From NCBI GenBank assembly GCA_037142435.1, contig JBAXAO010000028.1:1-17138 (forward strand): a stretch of DNA of 17,138 nt. The letters run 5' to 3'. This document shows positions 5,992 through 13,164 of this stretch, one piece after another. Within the stretch, counting starts at the first letter, position 1. Every line of letters begins with the position of its first letter. This stretch comes from CAIMZW01 sp037142435. GTDB taxonomy: Bacteria; Actinomycetota; Actinomycetes; Nanopelagicales; Nanopelagicaceae. Both the position numbers and the translations under genes were made by a program. The notes beneath the pieces are model-generated. The model did no database searches. It was given only the letters and a program-made list of their open reading frames with translations, and was not told the DNA's origin.

Positions 5992-7528
5992 AATTTTAGG
6001 AGACAGATACTCCCTCGGCGAAATGATTGGCACCGGTGGGATGGCCGATGTTTATATCGGCCAAGATCTGCGCCTATCCCGAAGCGTTGCAATAAAAATA
6101 TTGCGCAGCGATTTGGCGCGCGACCCATCTTTTGTTGCCCGCTTTCGCAAAGAAGCTTTCGCTGCGGCCGGATTAAACCACCCAGGAATTGTTGCCGTTT
6201 ATGACTCCGGAGAAGAGAACGGTGATTCTTACATCGTCATGGAATTAGTAACCGGACATACTCTCAGAGATCTGATTCGTGAAGGTGAAACAATTTCTAT
6301 TGACCGTGCGCTAAGAATTGTGTGTGGTGTTTTAGAAGCTCTCGAATATTCTCATTCCAACGGAATTGTTCACCGCGATATAAAGCCTGCCAACATCATG
6401 CTGACCGAGTCTGGCGATGTAAAGGTCATGGATTTCGGAATTGCCCGCGCGTTGGACGACATAGGCGCGACTATGACCAACACCTGGAACGTCGTGGGCA
6501 CTGCGCAATATCTTTCGCCAGAACAAGCAACGGGTGAGACGGCAGACCGTCGCAGCGACATCTACTCGGTCGGATGCCTGCTTTACGAACTACTTACAGG
6601 GCAACCACCTTTTAGTGGCGATACTCCTGTATCTATTGCTTATCAGCATGTTTCTATGCCTTTTCAACCGCCTTCAGTGCTCGTTCCTGAGCTCGATCCA
6701 AATTTGGACACGATTCTTGCGGTGGCACTTTCTAAAGATCCTGCCGATCGCTACCAAACTTCCTCGGATATGTTGGCTGATCTGCAGAGAGTCTTGCGCG
6801 GTCAATCAGTAACTACCAAAATCAGAAAAGTAAAGAAGCCGTTACGACGAATATTCATACCCCTTGGCGTTTTGGTGGCAATAGGCGTTGCGCTCTTTTT
6901 TGGGCTTTCCAACCGAACTCAGACCGTCGTCCCTTTGCTCGTCCCTAACGTGGTCGGATTGACTCAGTCTGAAGCAGGGGCACTCCTGGGTGCTTTCACT
7001 GTGACTTACCAGCACGCACCTGACTCTCACATTCCGAAAGATCGCATCGCAAACCAACTTCCATTGGCTACAACTAAAGTTTCACGCGGTAGCGCCATTA
7101 CTTTGACCATTTCGGATGGACCTGGAAACACAACGGTCCCAGTTGATTTGGTCGGTAAAACTTTGGAGGAAGCACGGGCAAGTTTGGCCTCATCAGGTCT
7201 GGTGATTTCCCAAGCAATACCCATGGATTCCAATCAAGCACCAGGAACTGTTCTCAGTGTTAGTCCTGGAATGGGAAGCACAGTAGTTGCAGGTAGCGGA
7301 GTGATTCTGCAAATTGCTAGCGGAAATTTGCAAGTTCCAAATCTTGTTGGGCTCACTCAAATTCAAGCCACTACCGTTTTAACGCAATCTGGTTTCTTGG
7401 TGCAAGAGGTAGATGCTTTCGATCCTAATCAACCGTTAGATACTGTCTTAGCGCAGGCTCCGGATGAAGGAACTACTCAAAATATTGGTAGTACTGTCAC
7501 CATCACTGTAAATAAATCAACGAACTAA
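5984..7528 (+). CDS. pknB: Ser/Thr protein kinase with three PASTA repeats (PknB-type)
   Basis: A 514-residue membrane kinase that senses cell-wall precursors or muropeptides and controls growth and division. The kinase domain (about 9-270) has the Gly-rich loop GTGGMADVY, K38, E57, the catalytic HRDIKPAN (D132), DFG (150-152) and an activation segment with Thr/Ser residues ending in GTAQYLSPE. A basic juxtamembrane stretch (279-289) precedes one membrane helix (about 290-308). Three extracellular PASTA repeats follow (about 319-378, 385-446, 450-511), each opening with a VPNVVGLT- or VPVDLVGKT-type motif. Mycobacterial PknB has four. The GTG start (5984-5986) lies within the end of the phosphatase gene, indicating coupling. 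The stop overlaps that of convergent trpG. In mycobacteria rodA, pbpA and pknA lie between phosphatase and kinase; here they do not. Confidence 0.96.
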   Translation: MNKILGDRYSLGEMIGTGGMADVYIGQDLRLSRSVAIKILRSDLARDPSFVARFRKEAFAAAGLNHPGIVAVYDSGEENGDSYIVMELVTGHTLRDLIREGETISIDRALRIVCGVLEALEYSHSNGIVHRDIKPANIMLTESGDVKVMDFGIARALDDIGATMTNTWNVVGTAQYLSPEQATGETADRRSDIYSVGCLLYELLTGQPPFSGDTPVSIAYQHVSMPFQPPSVLVPELDPNLDTILAVALSKDPADRYQTSSDMLADLQRVLRGQSVTTKIRKVKKPLRRIFIPLGVLVAIGVALFFGLSNRTQTVVPLLVPNVVGLTQSEAGALLGAFTVTYQHAPDSHIPKDRIANQLPLATTKVSRGSAITLTISDGPGNTTVPVDLVGKTLEEARASLASSGLVISQAIPMDSNQAPGTVLSVSPGMGSTVVAGSGVILQIASGNLQVPNLVGLTQIQATTVLTQSGFLVQEVDAFDPNQPLDTVLAQAPDEGTTQNIGSTVTITVNKSTN

Positions 7529-8163
7529 CTTTTATTTACTACCGGGGATAACCCTTCAGACCTCGCGCGAGCGCCAGCATCGCCGCAAATCACTAACCAA
7601 TTGCCCAACATTTGATGGCCATGCTCGGTCAACACTGATTCAGGATGGAACTGCACCCCAGAAATAGGAAGTGTCCGATGTTGAACCGACATGATGACTC
7701 CGGAGTCGGTTCGACCAGTAACAACTAATTCCTCCGGAATGGAGTCGTTCTCTATCGCCAATGAGTGGTATCTCGTTGCAATAAAAGGTGACTTGATATC
7801 TTTGAGCACACCAACATTTTCGTGGTGAACTACGGATGTCTTTCCATGCAGTAATTCGGGAGCGCGTGAAACCACGGCTCCAAATGCCACACCAATAGCC
7901 TGATGTCCGAGACAGACTCCAAGAAGTGGAATCTTTTTGGCCGCAGCCATTTTCACGAGTTCGATGCTGAGCCCAGCAGTTTCTGGTGTTCCTGGACCTG
8001 GGGAGATCAGAATCCCGTCATACGTTGCAGCATCGGTAAGCGAGACCTCATCGTTGCGCAGCACGGTGCATTCGGCACCGATTTGAGCCAGGTACTGAAC
8101 CAGGTTGAAGACGAAAGAGTCATAGTTATCTACAACCAGAATCCTCCGCGGGGCTAAACTCAT
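7525..8163 (-). CDS. trpG: Anthranilate/aminodeoxychorismate synthase glutamine amidotransferase subunit
   Basis: A 212-residue class I glutamine amidotransferase that releases ammonia from glutamine for anthranilate synthase (tryptophan) and/or aminodeoxychorismate synthase (folate). It shows VDNYDSFVFNLVQYL near the N terminus, the oxyanion SPGPGTP (54-60), the nucleophile C84 in GVCLGHQAI, and the H173/E175 pair in QFHPES. No partner synthase gene (trpE or pabB) is adjacent, so a dual trpG/pabA role is plausible, as in other actinobacteria with this gene order. The start is ATG 8161-8163; the frame stays open further upstream across crgA, but the family begins here. It is divergent from crgA with a 27-base gap and its stop overlaps that of pknB. 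No clear ribosome binding site precedes it. Confidence 0.95.
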   Translation of the reverse strand: MSLAPRRILVVDNYDSFVFNLVQYLAQIGAECTVLRNDEVSLTDAATYDGILISPGPGTPETAGLSIELVKMAAAKKIPLLGVCLGHQAIGVAFGAVVSRAPELLHGKTSVVHHENVGVLKDIKSPFIATRYHSLAIENDSIPEELVVTGRTDSGVIMSVQHRTLPISGVQFHPESVLTEHGHQMLGNWLVICGDAGARARSEGLSPVVNKS

Positions 8164-8178
8164 GGCTTTATTCTGGTG

Positions 8179-8193
8179 TACCTTTGGCCCATG
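8179..8193 (+). promoter_or_regulatory. Leaderless promoter -10 box of crgA
   Basis: TACCTT (8179-8184) fits TAnnnT and is followed by six bases and the crgA ATG. No ribosome binding site is present in the 27-base gap. A leaderless transcript starting at the ATG is therefore the simplest reading. Confidence 0.5.
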
Positions 8194-8448
8194 CCTAAAT
8201 CGAAGGTTCGTAAAAAGGACAAGGACCACAACCCGGATCCGGTTGTGAACGCAGTTTCTCTGCCTAAGGAGAGCCCCAAGTGGCTTGCTCCAACTATGGT
8301 GGGCGCATTCCTTGCCGGTCTCATCTGGATCGTCATCTTTTACATCAGCTCGACCGCATACCCAATCCCTCATATTGGGGCCTGGAACATGGTGGTTGGC
8401 TTTGGCTTCGTAGCCGTTGGTTTTACGCTCGCTACTCGCTGGCGCTAA
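8191..8448 (+). CDS. crgA: Cell division protein CrgA
   Basis: An 85-residue actinobacterial membrane protein that acts at the division septum; the family is known to interact with FtsZ and septal peptidoglycan synthases. It has the typical start MPKSKVRKK, a basic N-terminal cytoplasmic tail of about 30 residues, and two membrane helices (about 31-53 and 65-81) separated by a short loop. The ATG at 8191 is chosen over an in-frame GTG at 8176 because the family starts with MPKSK and a -10 box sits six bases ahead of it. The last five codons and stop codon (8431-8448) are repeated exactly 33 bases downstream. Its position between trpG and the ppiA region is conserved in mycobacteria. Confidence 0.95.
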   Translation: MPKSKVRKKDKDHNPDPVVNAVSLPKESPKWLAPTMVGAFLAGLIWIVIFYISSTAYPIPHIGAWNMVVGFGFVAVGFTLATRWR

Positions 8449-8481
8449 CAAGCCCGCCAGACTGCTACTCGCTGGCGCTAA
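8431..8481 (+). repeat. 18-base direct repeat duplicating the end of crgA
   Basis: The bases GCTACTCGCTGGCGCTAA at 8431-8448, which encode the last five residues and stop codon of crgA, recur exactly at 8464-8481. Between them, CGCCAG (8455-8460) can pair with CTGGCG in the first copy (8439-8444) or the second (8472-8477), so alternative hairpins are possible at the 3' end of the message. No other copy was noticed in the window. Confidence 0.9.
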
Positions 8482-8490
8482 AACCCCCTA

Positions 8491-8506
8491 ATTACACGCG
8501 TGTAAT
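8491..8506. repeat. Perfect 16-base palindrome
   Basis: ATTACACGCGTGTAAT is a perfect palindrome (arms ATTACACG and CGTGTAAT) lying between the convergent crgA and rhomboid genes. Its symmetry suggests a dimeric DNA-binding protein site. It is less likely to be a terminator, as it has no loop and no T-tract. Confidence 0.85.
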
Positions 8507-8515
8507 TCTCCACAT

Positions 8516-8537
8516 CGTGGATAACTCCTGTGGATAA
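8516..8537 (-). promoter_or_regulatory. Pair of DnaA-box-like sites
   Basis: TGTGGATAA at 8529-8537 is an exact complement of the consensus DnaA box TTATCCACA. CGTGGATAA at 8516-8524 differs by one base. Both point the same way, 13 bases apart, within a repeated GTGGATAACT. They lie in the convergent gap before the rhomboid stop codon, in a gene neighbourhood that is close to oriC in mycobacteria. Binding is inferred from sequence only. Confidence 0.5.
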
Positions 8538-9113
8538 CTATCTCTTGCTGGCCCTGACTAAATAGGTCGCTGCTGCCCCACCGATAATTCCGCCCACATG
8601 GGCGTGCCAATCGACATTGGGCACCACAAAGGTAATAAGTAAGTTCACGGCAATTACTCCGCCCACACTTCGATAGTCGACCCCCATTCGTCGACCAGTC
8701 ACCAGCATGGCAGCGAAGAGGCCAAAGATTGCGCCGGATGCCCCAACTGCCGGAACATTTTCCGGGTTAAAGGCATATGAGGCGGCCGAAGCTGTGAGCA
8801 GTGATACCGCAAAGATGATCGAAAATTTTAAGCGCCCATAAAAAAGTTCGACTGGGGTGCCGACCGAGAAGAGCGCCAACATATTAAAAAGTAAATGGGT
8901 CAAACTTCCATGGGTTAACGCAACGGTTACAAGTCGATACCACTCACCGGTTGCTACTCCATGCACCGCACCATCGCTGAGGATGGCACGGCGAATGAGA
9001 AAGAGCTGTTCCTGAACTGGAGGATTCGTCAGATTAGGAAGGTAAGTAGCGATTACATAAAAAGCCGAAATTATTGCAATCAGCCAGTTAGTGAGCGTGT
9101 ACTTTCTTCGCAT
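8538..9113 (-). CDS. Rhomboid-family intramembrane serine protease
   Basis: A 191-residue membrane protein with about six hydrophobic segments, a rhomboid protease that cleaves membrane proteins within the bilayer. The catalytic Ser is S126 in GASGAIFG and the catalytic His is H172 in HAHVGG; HLLFN with N77 provides the oxyanion region. All key residues are present, so it should be active; the substrate is unknown. There is no extra N-terminal domain or zinc finger. The ATG (9111-9113) follows the cyclophilin stop by ten bases, suggesting co-transcription, although no strong ribosome binding site is seen. Confidence 0.95.
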   Translation of the reverse strand: MRRKYTLTNWLIAIISAFYVIATYLPNLTNPPVQEQLFLIRRAILSDGAVHGVATGEWYRLVTVALTHGSLTHLLFNMLALFSVGTPVELFYGRLKFSIIFAVSLLTASAASYAFNPENVPAVGASGAIFGLFAAMLVTGRRMGVDYRSVGGVIAVNLLITFVVPNVDWHAHVGGIIGGAAATYLVRASKR

Positions 9114-9123
9114 CCAAAAACCG

Positions 9124-9636
9124 CTATTCAGTAATGGTTACAGAATTAATCGTGATGGCTTGAACTGGACGATCGCCAGCGCCGGTCTTAGCGGTTGCAA
9201 TAGCATCAACAACTTTTTGTGATGCTGGGTCAGTTACTTCACCAAAGATAGAGTGCTTGCGGTTTAACCAAGCGGTTGGTGCCACGGTGATAAAGAATTG
9301 TGAACCGTTGGTTCCTGGACCACTGTTGGCCATTGCAAGCAGATATGGGCGGTCAAAGTTCAATTCGCCGTGGAATTCATCAGCAAAACGATAGCCCGGT
9401 CCGCCGGTGCCGGTACCTAGAGGGTCGCCGCCTTGAATCATGAAGTTTGCAATGACGCGATGGAAAACCGTGCCGTCATACAATTTAGCTGTGCTTGTTT
9501 CGCCAGATCGTGGGTCGACCCATTCACGAGCACCTGAAGCAAGTTCAACAAAGTTGGCAACAGTTTTAGGGGCGTGATTTGGAAATAACTCGACGGTGAC
9601 ATCACCCATAGAGGTGTGCAGGATTGCTGTGGACAT
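9124..9636 (-). CDS. ppiA: Cyclophilin-type peptidyl-prolyl cis-trans isomerase
   Basis: A 170-residue single-domain cytosolic cyclophilin that catalyses proline isomerisation during protein folding. It shows the actinobacterial start TAILHTSMGDVTVELFPNHAPKTVANFVELA, the catalytic FHRVIANFMIQGGDPLGTGTGGPGYRFADEF region with the active-site Arg, and the NGSQFFIT motif with Gln and Phe of the active site. There is no signal peptide. The start ATG (9634-9636) is preceded by an AAAGGG ribosome binding site that is part of a 12-base palindrome. It lies 71 bases after prpD and ten bases before the rhomboid gene. A ppiA close to crgA, trpG and pknB is the conserved mycobacterial order. Confidence 0.96.
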   Translation of the reverse strand: MSTAILHTSMGDVTVELFPNHAPKTVANFVELASGAREWVDPRSGETSTAKLYDGTVFHRVIANFMIQGGDPLGTGTGGPGYRFADEFHGELNFDRPYLLAMANSGPGTNGSQFFITVAPTAWLNRKHSIFGEVTDPASQKVVDAIATAKTGAGDRPVQAITINSVTITE

Positions 9637-9642
9637 TTTGAC

Positions 9643-9654
9643 CCTTTCGAAAGG
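9643..9654 (-). promoter_or_regulatory. Palindrome over the ppiA ribosome binding site
   Basis: CCTTTCGAAAGG is a perfect 12-base palindrome just upstream of the ppiA ATG and contains most of the AAAGGG ribosome binding site. As DNA it could be an operator; as RNA it could form a small CCTT/AAGG hairpin that hides the site. The function is not established. Confidence 0.4.
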
Positions 9655-9707
9655 TTCCTAGATTTCTTCACTCATTGATAAACAATGGCGATACTTTACG
9701 ACATCAC

Positions 9708-11150
9708 TTAGTTCTTGACGAAAAGTTGCTGGAAATCGGCAACTGGCATGGCTGATAAGCCCTCAAAATCGAGGGTTTTAGCCAATATCTGCTCTTGTTG
9801 GGCAGAATCAAAGATGCGGGCCAGATTAGTTCGATATTTTTCAATAAGTAGGGGGATTCCCTCAGCCCGCCGACGCTTATGCCCAATGGGATACTCCACA
9901 ACTACTTCATCGACCACGGTGCCATCTTCAAATTCAATAGCGATGGCATTTGCGATGGATCGTTTATCTGGGTTGTGATAATCCAAAGTGAATTGCGGAT
10001 CTTCAACACAAATGATTTTTTCACGCAGCAAATCGATTCGCGGATCTGCGGCAATATCGTCTTCGTAATCTTTGGCAGTCAGTCGACCGAAAATCATGGG
10101 GATTGCCACCATATATTGAATGCAATGATCGCGATCGGCTGGATTGTTGAGTGGACCTTTTTTATCAATAATGCGAATACAGGCTTCGTGGGTTCTGATG
10201 GTGACTTTCTTTATGTCATCAGAATTCTTACCGTGTTCCTGCATCCAGTGATGGAGGGTGAGAGCTGCTTCGCAGGCAGTTTGAGAATGGAATTCAGCCG
10301 GAAAAGATATTTTGAAAAGAATGTTCTCCATGACATATGAACCGTATGCGCGTTGGAACTTGAATCGCTGACCGTTGAAAGAGACATCATAGAATCCCCA
10401 GGTTTTAGCCGTTAAGACAGTGGGATAACCCATCTCTCCAGCCTTGGCTAGCAGCGCCAAACGCACACCGCGAGATGTCGCATCCCCGGCCGCCCAAGAT
10501 TTACGTGATCCAGCATTAGGGAAATGGCGATAAGTGCGAAGAGATTGTCCATCAACCCAAGCCAATGAAACGGCGTTTAAAGTTTCTTCACGGGTAAGAC
10601 CCATTAACTGACAAACAACTGCGGTAGTCGCAACCTTGACGAGAAGTACGTGGTCTAAACCAACTTTGTTAAATGAATTTTCCAGCGCGATACAACCCTG
10701 AATCTCATGAGCTTTGATCATTGCGGTGAGTACATCCCGCATGACTAAAGTCTTAGCACCGCTCCTGGAGAGCCAATCGGAGGTAGCCAAAATTCCACCA
10801 AGGTTATCTGATGGATGTCCCCACTCAGCCGCCAACCAGGTGTCATTAAAATCCAGCCAGCGAATCGCGGCACCGATATTAAATGCACCTTGCACAACAT
10901 CAAGTTCGTAATTGGTGCCAGGTACCCGAACCCCGTCAACCACAGTCGTACCCGGAACTAAAGGTCCCAACAACTTAGTGCACGCTGGGTATTCGAGAGC
11001 CTCTAGCCCACAACCCAAGGTATCCAGCAGGCAGTTATATGCAGTTTCGTATGCGAGATCTGAAGTAATTTCAAAATTCAAGGCATAGTCGACGATATCG
11101 ATGATCTCTTGGTCAAATGGTTGTGAACTTTTGACAACAGCGCTGCTCAA
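9708..11150 (-). CDS. prpD: 2-Methylcitrate dehydratase
   Basis: A 480-residue MmgE/PrpD-family enzyme that dehydrates 2-methylcitrate to cis-2-methylaconitate, the second step of the methylcitrate cycle for propionyl-CoA. It runs nearly full length against remembered enterobacterial PrpD, with blocks such as RWLDFNDTWLAAEWGHPSDN (from about 97), RTHEACIRIIDKKGPLNNPAD and VVVEYPIGHKRRR. Length matches the enterobacterial protein (about 483). The start is TTG (11148-11150): it has an AGGA site eight bases upstream and there is no nearby in-frame ATG or GTG. It follows the prpC stop by eight bases and is the last gene of the operon. Mycobacterial PrpD belongs to a noticeably different branch as far as I recall, so transfer is possible. 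Confidence 0.96.
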   Translation of the reverse strand: MSSAVVKSSQPFDQEIIDIVDYALNFEITSDLAYETAYNCLLDTLGCGLEALEYPACTKLLGPLVPGTTVVDGVRVPGTNYELDVVQGAFNIGAAIRWLDFNDTWLAAEWGHPSDNLGGILATSDWLSRSGAKTLVMRDVLTAMIKAHEIQGCIALENSFNKVGLDHVLLVKVATTAVVCQLMGLTREETLNAVSLAWVDGQSLRTYRHFPNAGSRKSWAAGDATSRGVRLALLAKAGEMGYPTVLTAKTWGFYDVSFNGQRFKFQRAYGSYVMENILFKISFPAEFHSQTACEAALTLHHWMQEHGKNSDDIKKVTIRTHEACIRIIDKKGPLNNPADRDHCIQYMVAIPMIFGRLTAKDYEDDIAADPRIDLLREKIICVEDPQFTLDYHNPDKRSIANAIAIEFEDGTVVDEVVVEYPIGHKRRRAEGIPLLIEKYRTNLARIFDSAQQEQILAKTLDFEGLSAMPVADFQQLFVKN

Positions 11151-11158
11151 TATATTTC

Positions 11159-12289
11159 CTAACGGTTAGCGAGTGGAATAAAGGCAAGATCTTCAGGCCC
11201 TGTGTAATTTGCACTGGGACGAATGATCTTGTTATCAATGCGTTGCTCGATGACATGCGCCGACCAACCAGTCGTACGGGCAATAACAAAGAGTGGAGTA
11301 AAGAAAGAGGTTGGGATTTGCATCGCTTGATACGCAACAGCCGAGAACCAATCCAGATTGGGAAACATTCCTTTTACTTCCCACATGGTTTTTTCTAACT
11401 GTTCCGCTATGTCATACAACATATGTTGATCGATGCTTAGATCTTTTGCTACCTTCTTAATGATGTCACTTCGAGGATCGCTGATTGTGTACACGGGGTG
11501 ACCAAAACCAATCACAACTTCTTTATTCTCAACTCTTTTACGAATATCTAAATCTGCTGCTTCGGGAGTTGAATAACGTTGTTGAACTTCAAGAGCAACT
11601 TCATTAGCACCACCGTGCTTGGGGCCTCGTAGCGCACCAATTGCCCCCACGAGCGCCGAGTAAATATCGCTTCCAGTACCTGCAATGACGCGCGCTGTGA
11701 ATGTAGATGCATTGAACTCGTGCTCGGAATAAAGAATGAGAGAAATATCCATGGCCCTCTCCCACTCGGCTGGGGTAACCACGCCATGTAAGAGAAAGAG
11801 AAAATGACCGGCGATTGAAGAACTTTCGGAAAATTCGCTTATTCGCACGGCATTAAATGCAAAGTGGTACCAATACAACAAAATTCCCGGTTGCAGTGCG
11901 ATCAAACGATCTGCGATTTCACGTGCACCTGCCTCGGAATGGCTGAGGTGTTCAGGCTCTAAAGTTCCCAACATAGATACGCCGGTTCGGAGAACGTCCA
12001 TGGGGTGAGTCTCTTTGGGCAATTGTTCAAGGACTCGCTTTAGTGGTTCGGGGATAGCGCGAAGGCTGACCAGTTTAAGTTTGTACTCTGCCAGCAAAGA
12101 TGCCGTTGGAAGTTGGCCATAAATAAGTAGGTATGCAACCTCTTCAAAAACACAGTATTTAGCAAGGTCGGCGATGTCGTAGCCACGGTAGTGCAGATCG
12201 TTACCGCTACGGCCTACCGAGCAAAGGGCGGTATTGCCGGCGGGTACCCCGGAAAGGGCGACGGACTTCTTAGCCTTAAATTCCGTCAA
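11159..12289 (-). CDS. prpC: 2-Methylcitrate synthase
   Basis: A 376-residue citrate-synthase-family enzyme that condenses propionyl-CoA with oxaloacetate to 2-methylcitrate. The catalytic triad is visible: H225 in PKHGGANE, H264 in GFGHPVY and D313 in PNLDWFS. The start of the protein, KKSVALSGVPAGNTALC, is the signature of PrpC rather than GltA, and the rest closely resembles remembered enterobacterial PrpC. The start is TTG (12287-12289), overlapping the prpB TGA as TTGA and preceded by a strong GAGGAG site; such coupling favours tightly linked expression. prpD follows after eight bases. Some side activity with acetyl-CoA is known in the family. Confidence 0.96.
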   Translation of the reverse strand: MTEFKAKKSVALSGVPAGNTALCSVGRSGNDLHYRGYDIADLAKYCVFEEVAYLLIYGQLPTASLLAEYKLKLVSLRAIPEPLKRVLEQLPKETHPMDVLRTGVSMLGTLEPEHLSHSEAGAREIADRLIALQPGILLYWYHFAFNAVRISEFSESSSIAGHFLFLLHGVVTPAEWERAMDISLILYSEHEFNASTFTARVIAGTGSDIYSALVGAIGALRGPKHGGANEVALEVQQRYSTPEAADLDIRKRVENKEVVIGFGHPVYTISDPRSDIIKKVAKDLSIDQHMLYDIAEQLEKTMWEVKGMFPNLDWFSAVAYQAMQIPTSFFTPLFVIARTTGWSAHVIEQRIDNKIIRPSANYTGPEDLAFIPLANR

Positions 12290-13164
12290 TTCTTCTCCTC
12301 TTGATACTTATCAAGGGCTGATTCATATGAGTAGTAATCGATTCTTTCGTACAACTCTTCACGTGTCTGCATAGTATCGATCACGCTAGATTGAGAACCA
12401 GTTTTGCGAATTGTTTCGTAGACGAGCTCGGCGGCCTTGTTCATGGCGCGGAAAGCGCTGAGCGGATAAAGCACGATACCAACACCTACATCGCGAAGTT
12501 GATCTACTGTAAATAACGGAGTTTTCCCGAACTCGGTGATATTAGCCAAAATCGGTACTGATAAAGTCGAAGATAACTTCTTATAAGTTTCAAGATCGGT
12601 AATTGCTTCTGGAAAAATCATATCTGCGCCGGCTTGGACGTATGCGTGTGCTCGTTCTAGCACCGCATCCAAGCCTTCATTCGCCAGAGCATCAGTACGC
12701 GCCATAATGGTGAAGGCATCGTCGGTGCGGGCATCAACCGCCGCCTTAATGCGATCACACATTTCGCTTTGAGATACCAATTCTTTATTGGGGCGATGTC
12801 CGCATCTTTTGGCTCCGACTTGATCTTCGATATGGAGAGCAGATGCTCCGGCTTTGATTAATTCTTTTACCGTGCGAGCAATATTGAAAGCAGATGGCCC
12901 AAACCCGGTATCGGCATCAACTAAAAGCGGAAGATCACAAACGTTGGTTATTCGGCGAACATCGGTAAGCACATCATCCAGAGTGGTAATACCTAAATCA
13001 GGAATCCCCAAAGATCCCGCGGCAACCCCACCGCCAGAAAGATAGATAGCGCTATAACCAGCGCGTTTTGCGAGTAGCGCATGGTTGGCATTTATAGCAC
13101 CCACAACTTGCAGTGGTTTCTCTGTTGCAACTGCCTGCTTAAAAGATGTCATTGGGATGTCCAT
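12286..13164 (-). CDS. prpB: 2-Methylisocitrate lyase
   Basis: A 292-residue lyase of the isocitrate lyase/PEP mutase family that splits 2-methylisocitrate into pyruvate and succinate, the last step of the methylcitrate cycle. The catalytic KRCGH motif is at 119-123 (Cys121), with metal-binding Asp residues in LVDADTGFG (D83, D85). It is much shorter than isocitrate lyase and closely resembles enterobacterial PrpB. The start is uncertain: ATG 13162-13164 is given, but ATG 13150-13152 (288 residues) overlaps the stop of the upstream dehydrogenase as ATGA, like other junctions in this operon, and may be the real one. The stop overlaps the prpC start. Succinate formed here can enter the succinate dehydrogenase at the left of the window. 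Confidence 0.96.
   Translation of the reverse strand: MDIPMTSFKQAVATEKPLQVVGAINANHALLAKRAGYSAIYLSGGGVAAGSLGIPDLGITTLDDVLTDVRRITNVCDLPLLVDADTGFGPSAFNIARTVKELIKAGASALHIEDQVGAKRCGHRPNKELVSQSEMCDRIKAAVDARTDDAFTIMARTDALANEGLDAVLERAHAYVQAGADMIFPEAITDLETYKKLSSTLSVPILANITEFGKTPLFTVDQLRDVGVGIVLYPLSAFRAMNKAAELVYETIRKTGSQSSVIDTMQTREELYERIDYYSYESALDKYQEEKN

Noticed and set aside
8164..8451. Upstream extension of trpG to a 308-residue protein
   Set aside because: The added part is antisense to crgA and the amidotransferase family begins at the ATG at 8163.
8280..8537. 85-codon plus-strand frame crossing the crgA end
   Set aside because: It overlaps crgA in another frame and reads through the repeat and palindrome; crgA is the real gene.
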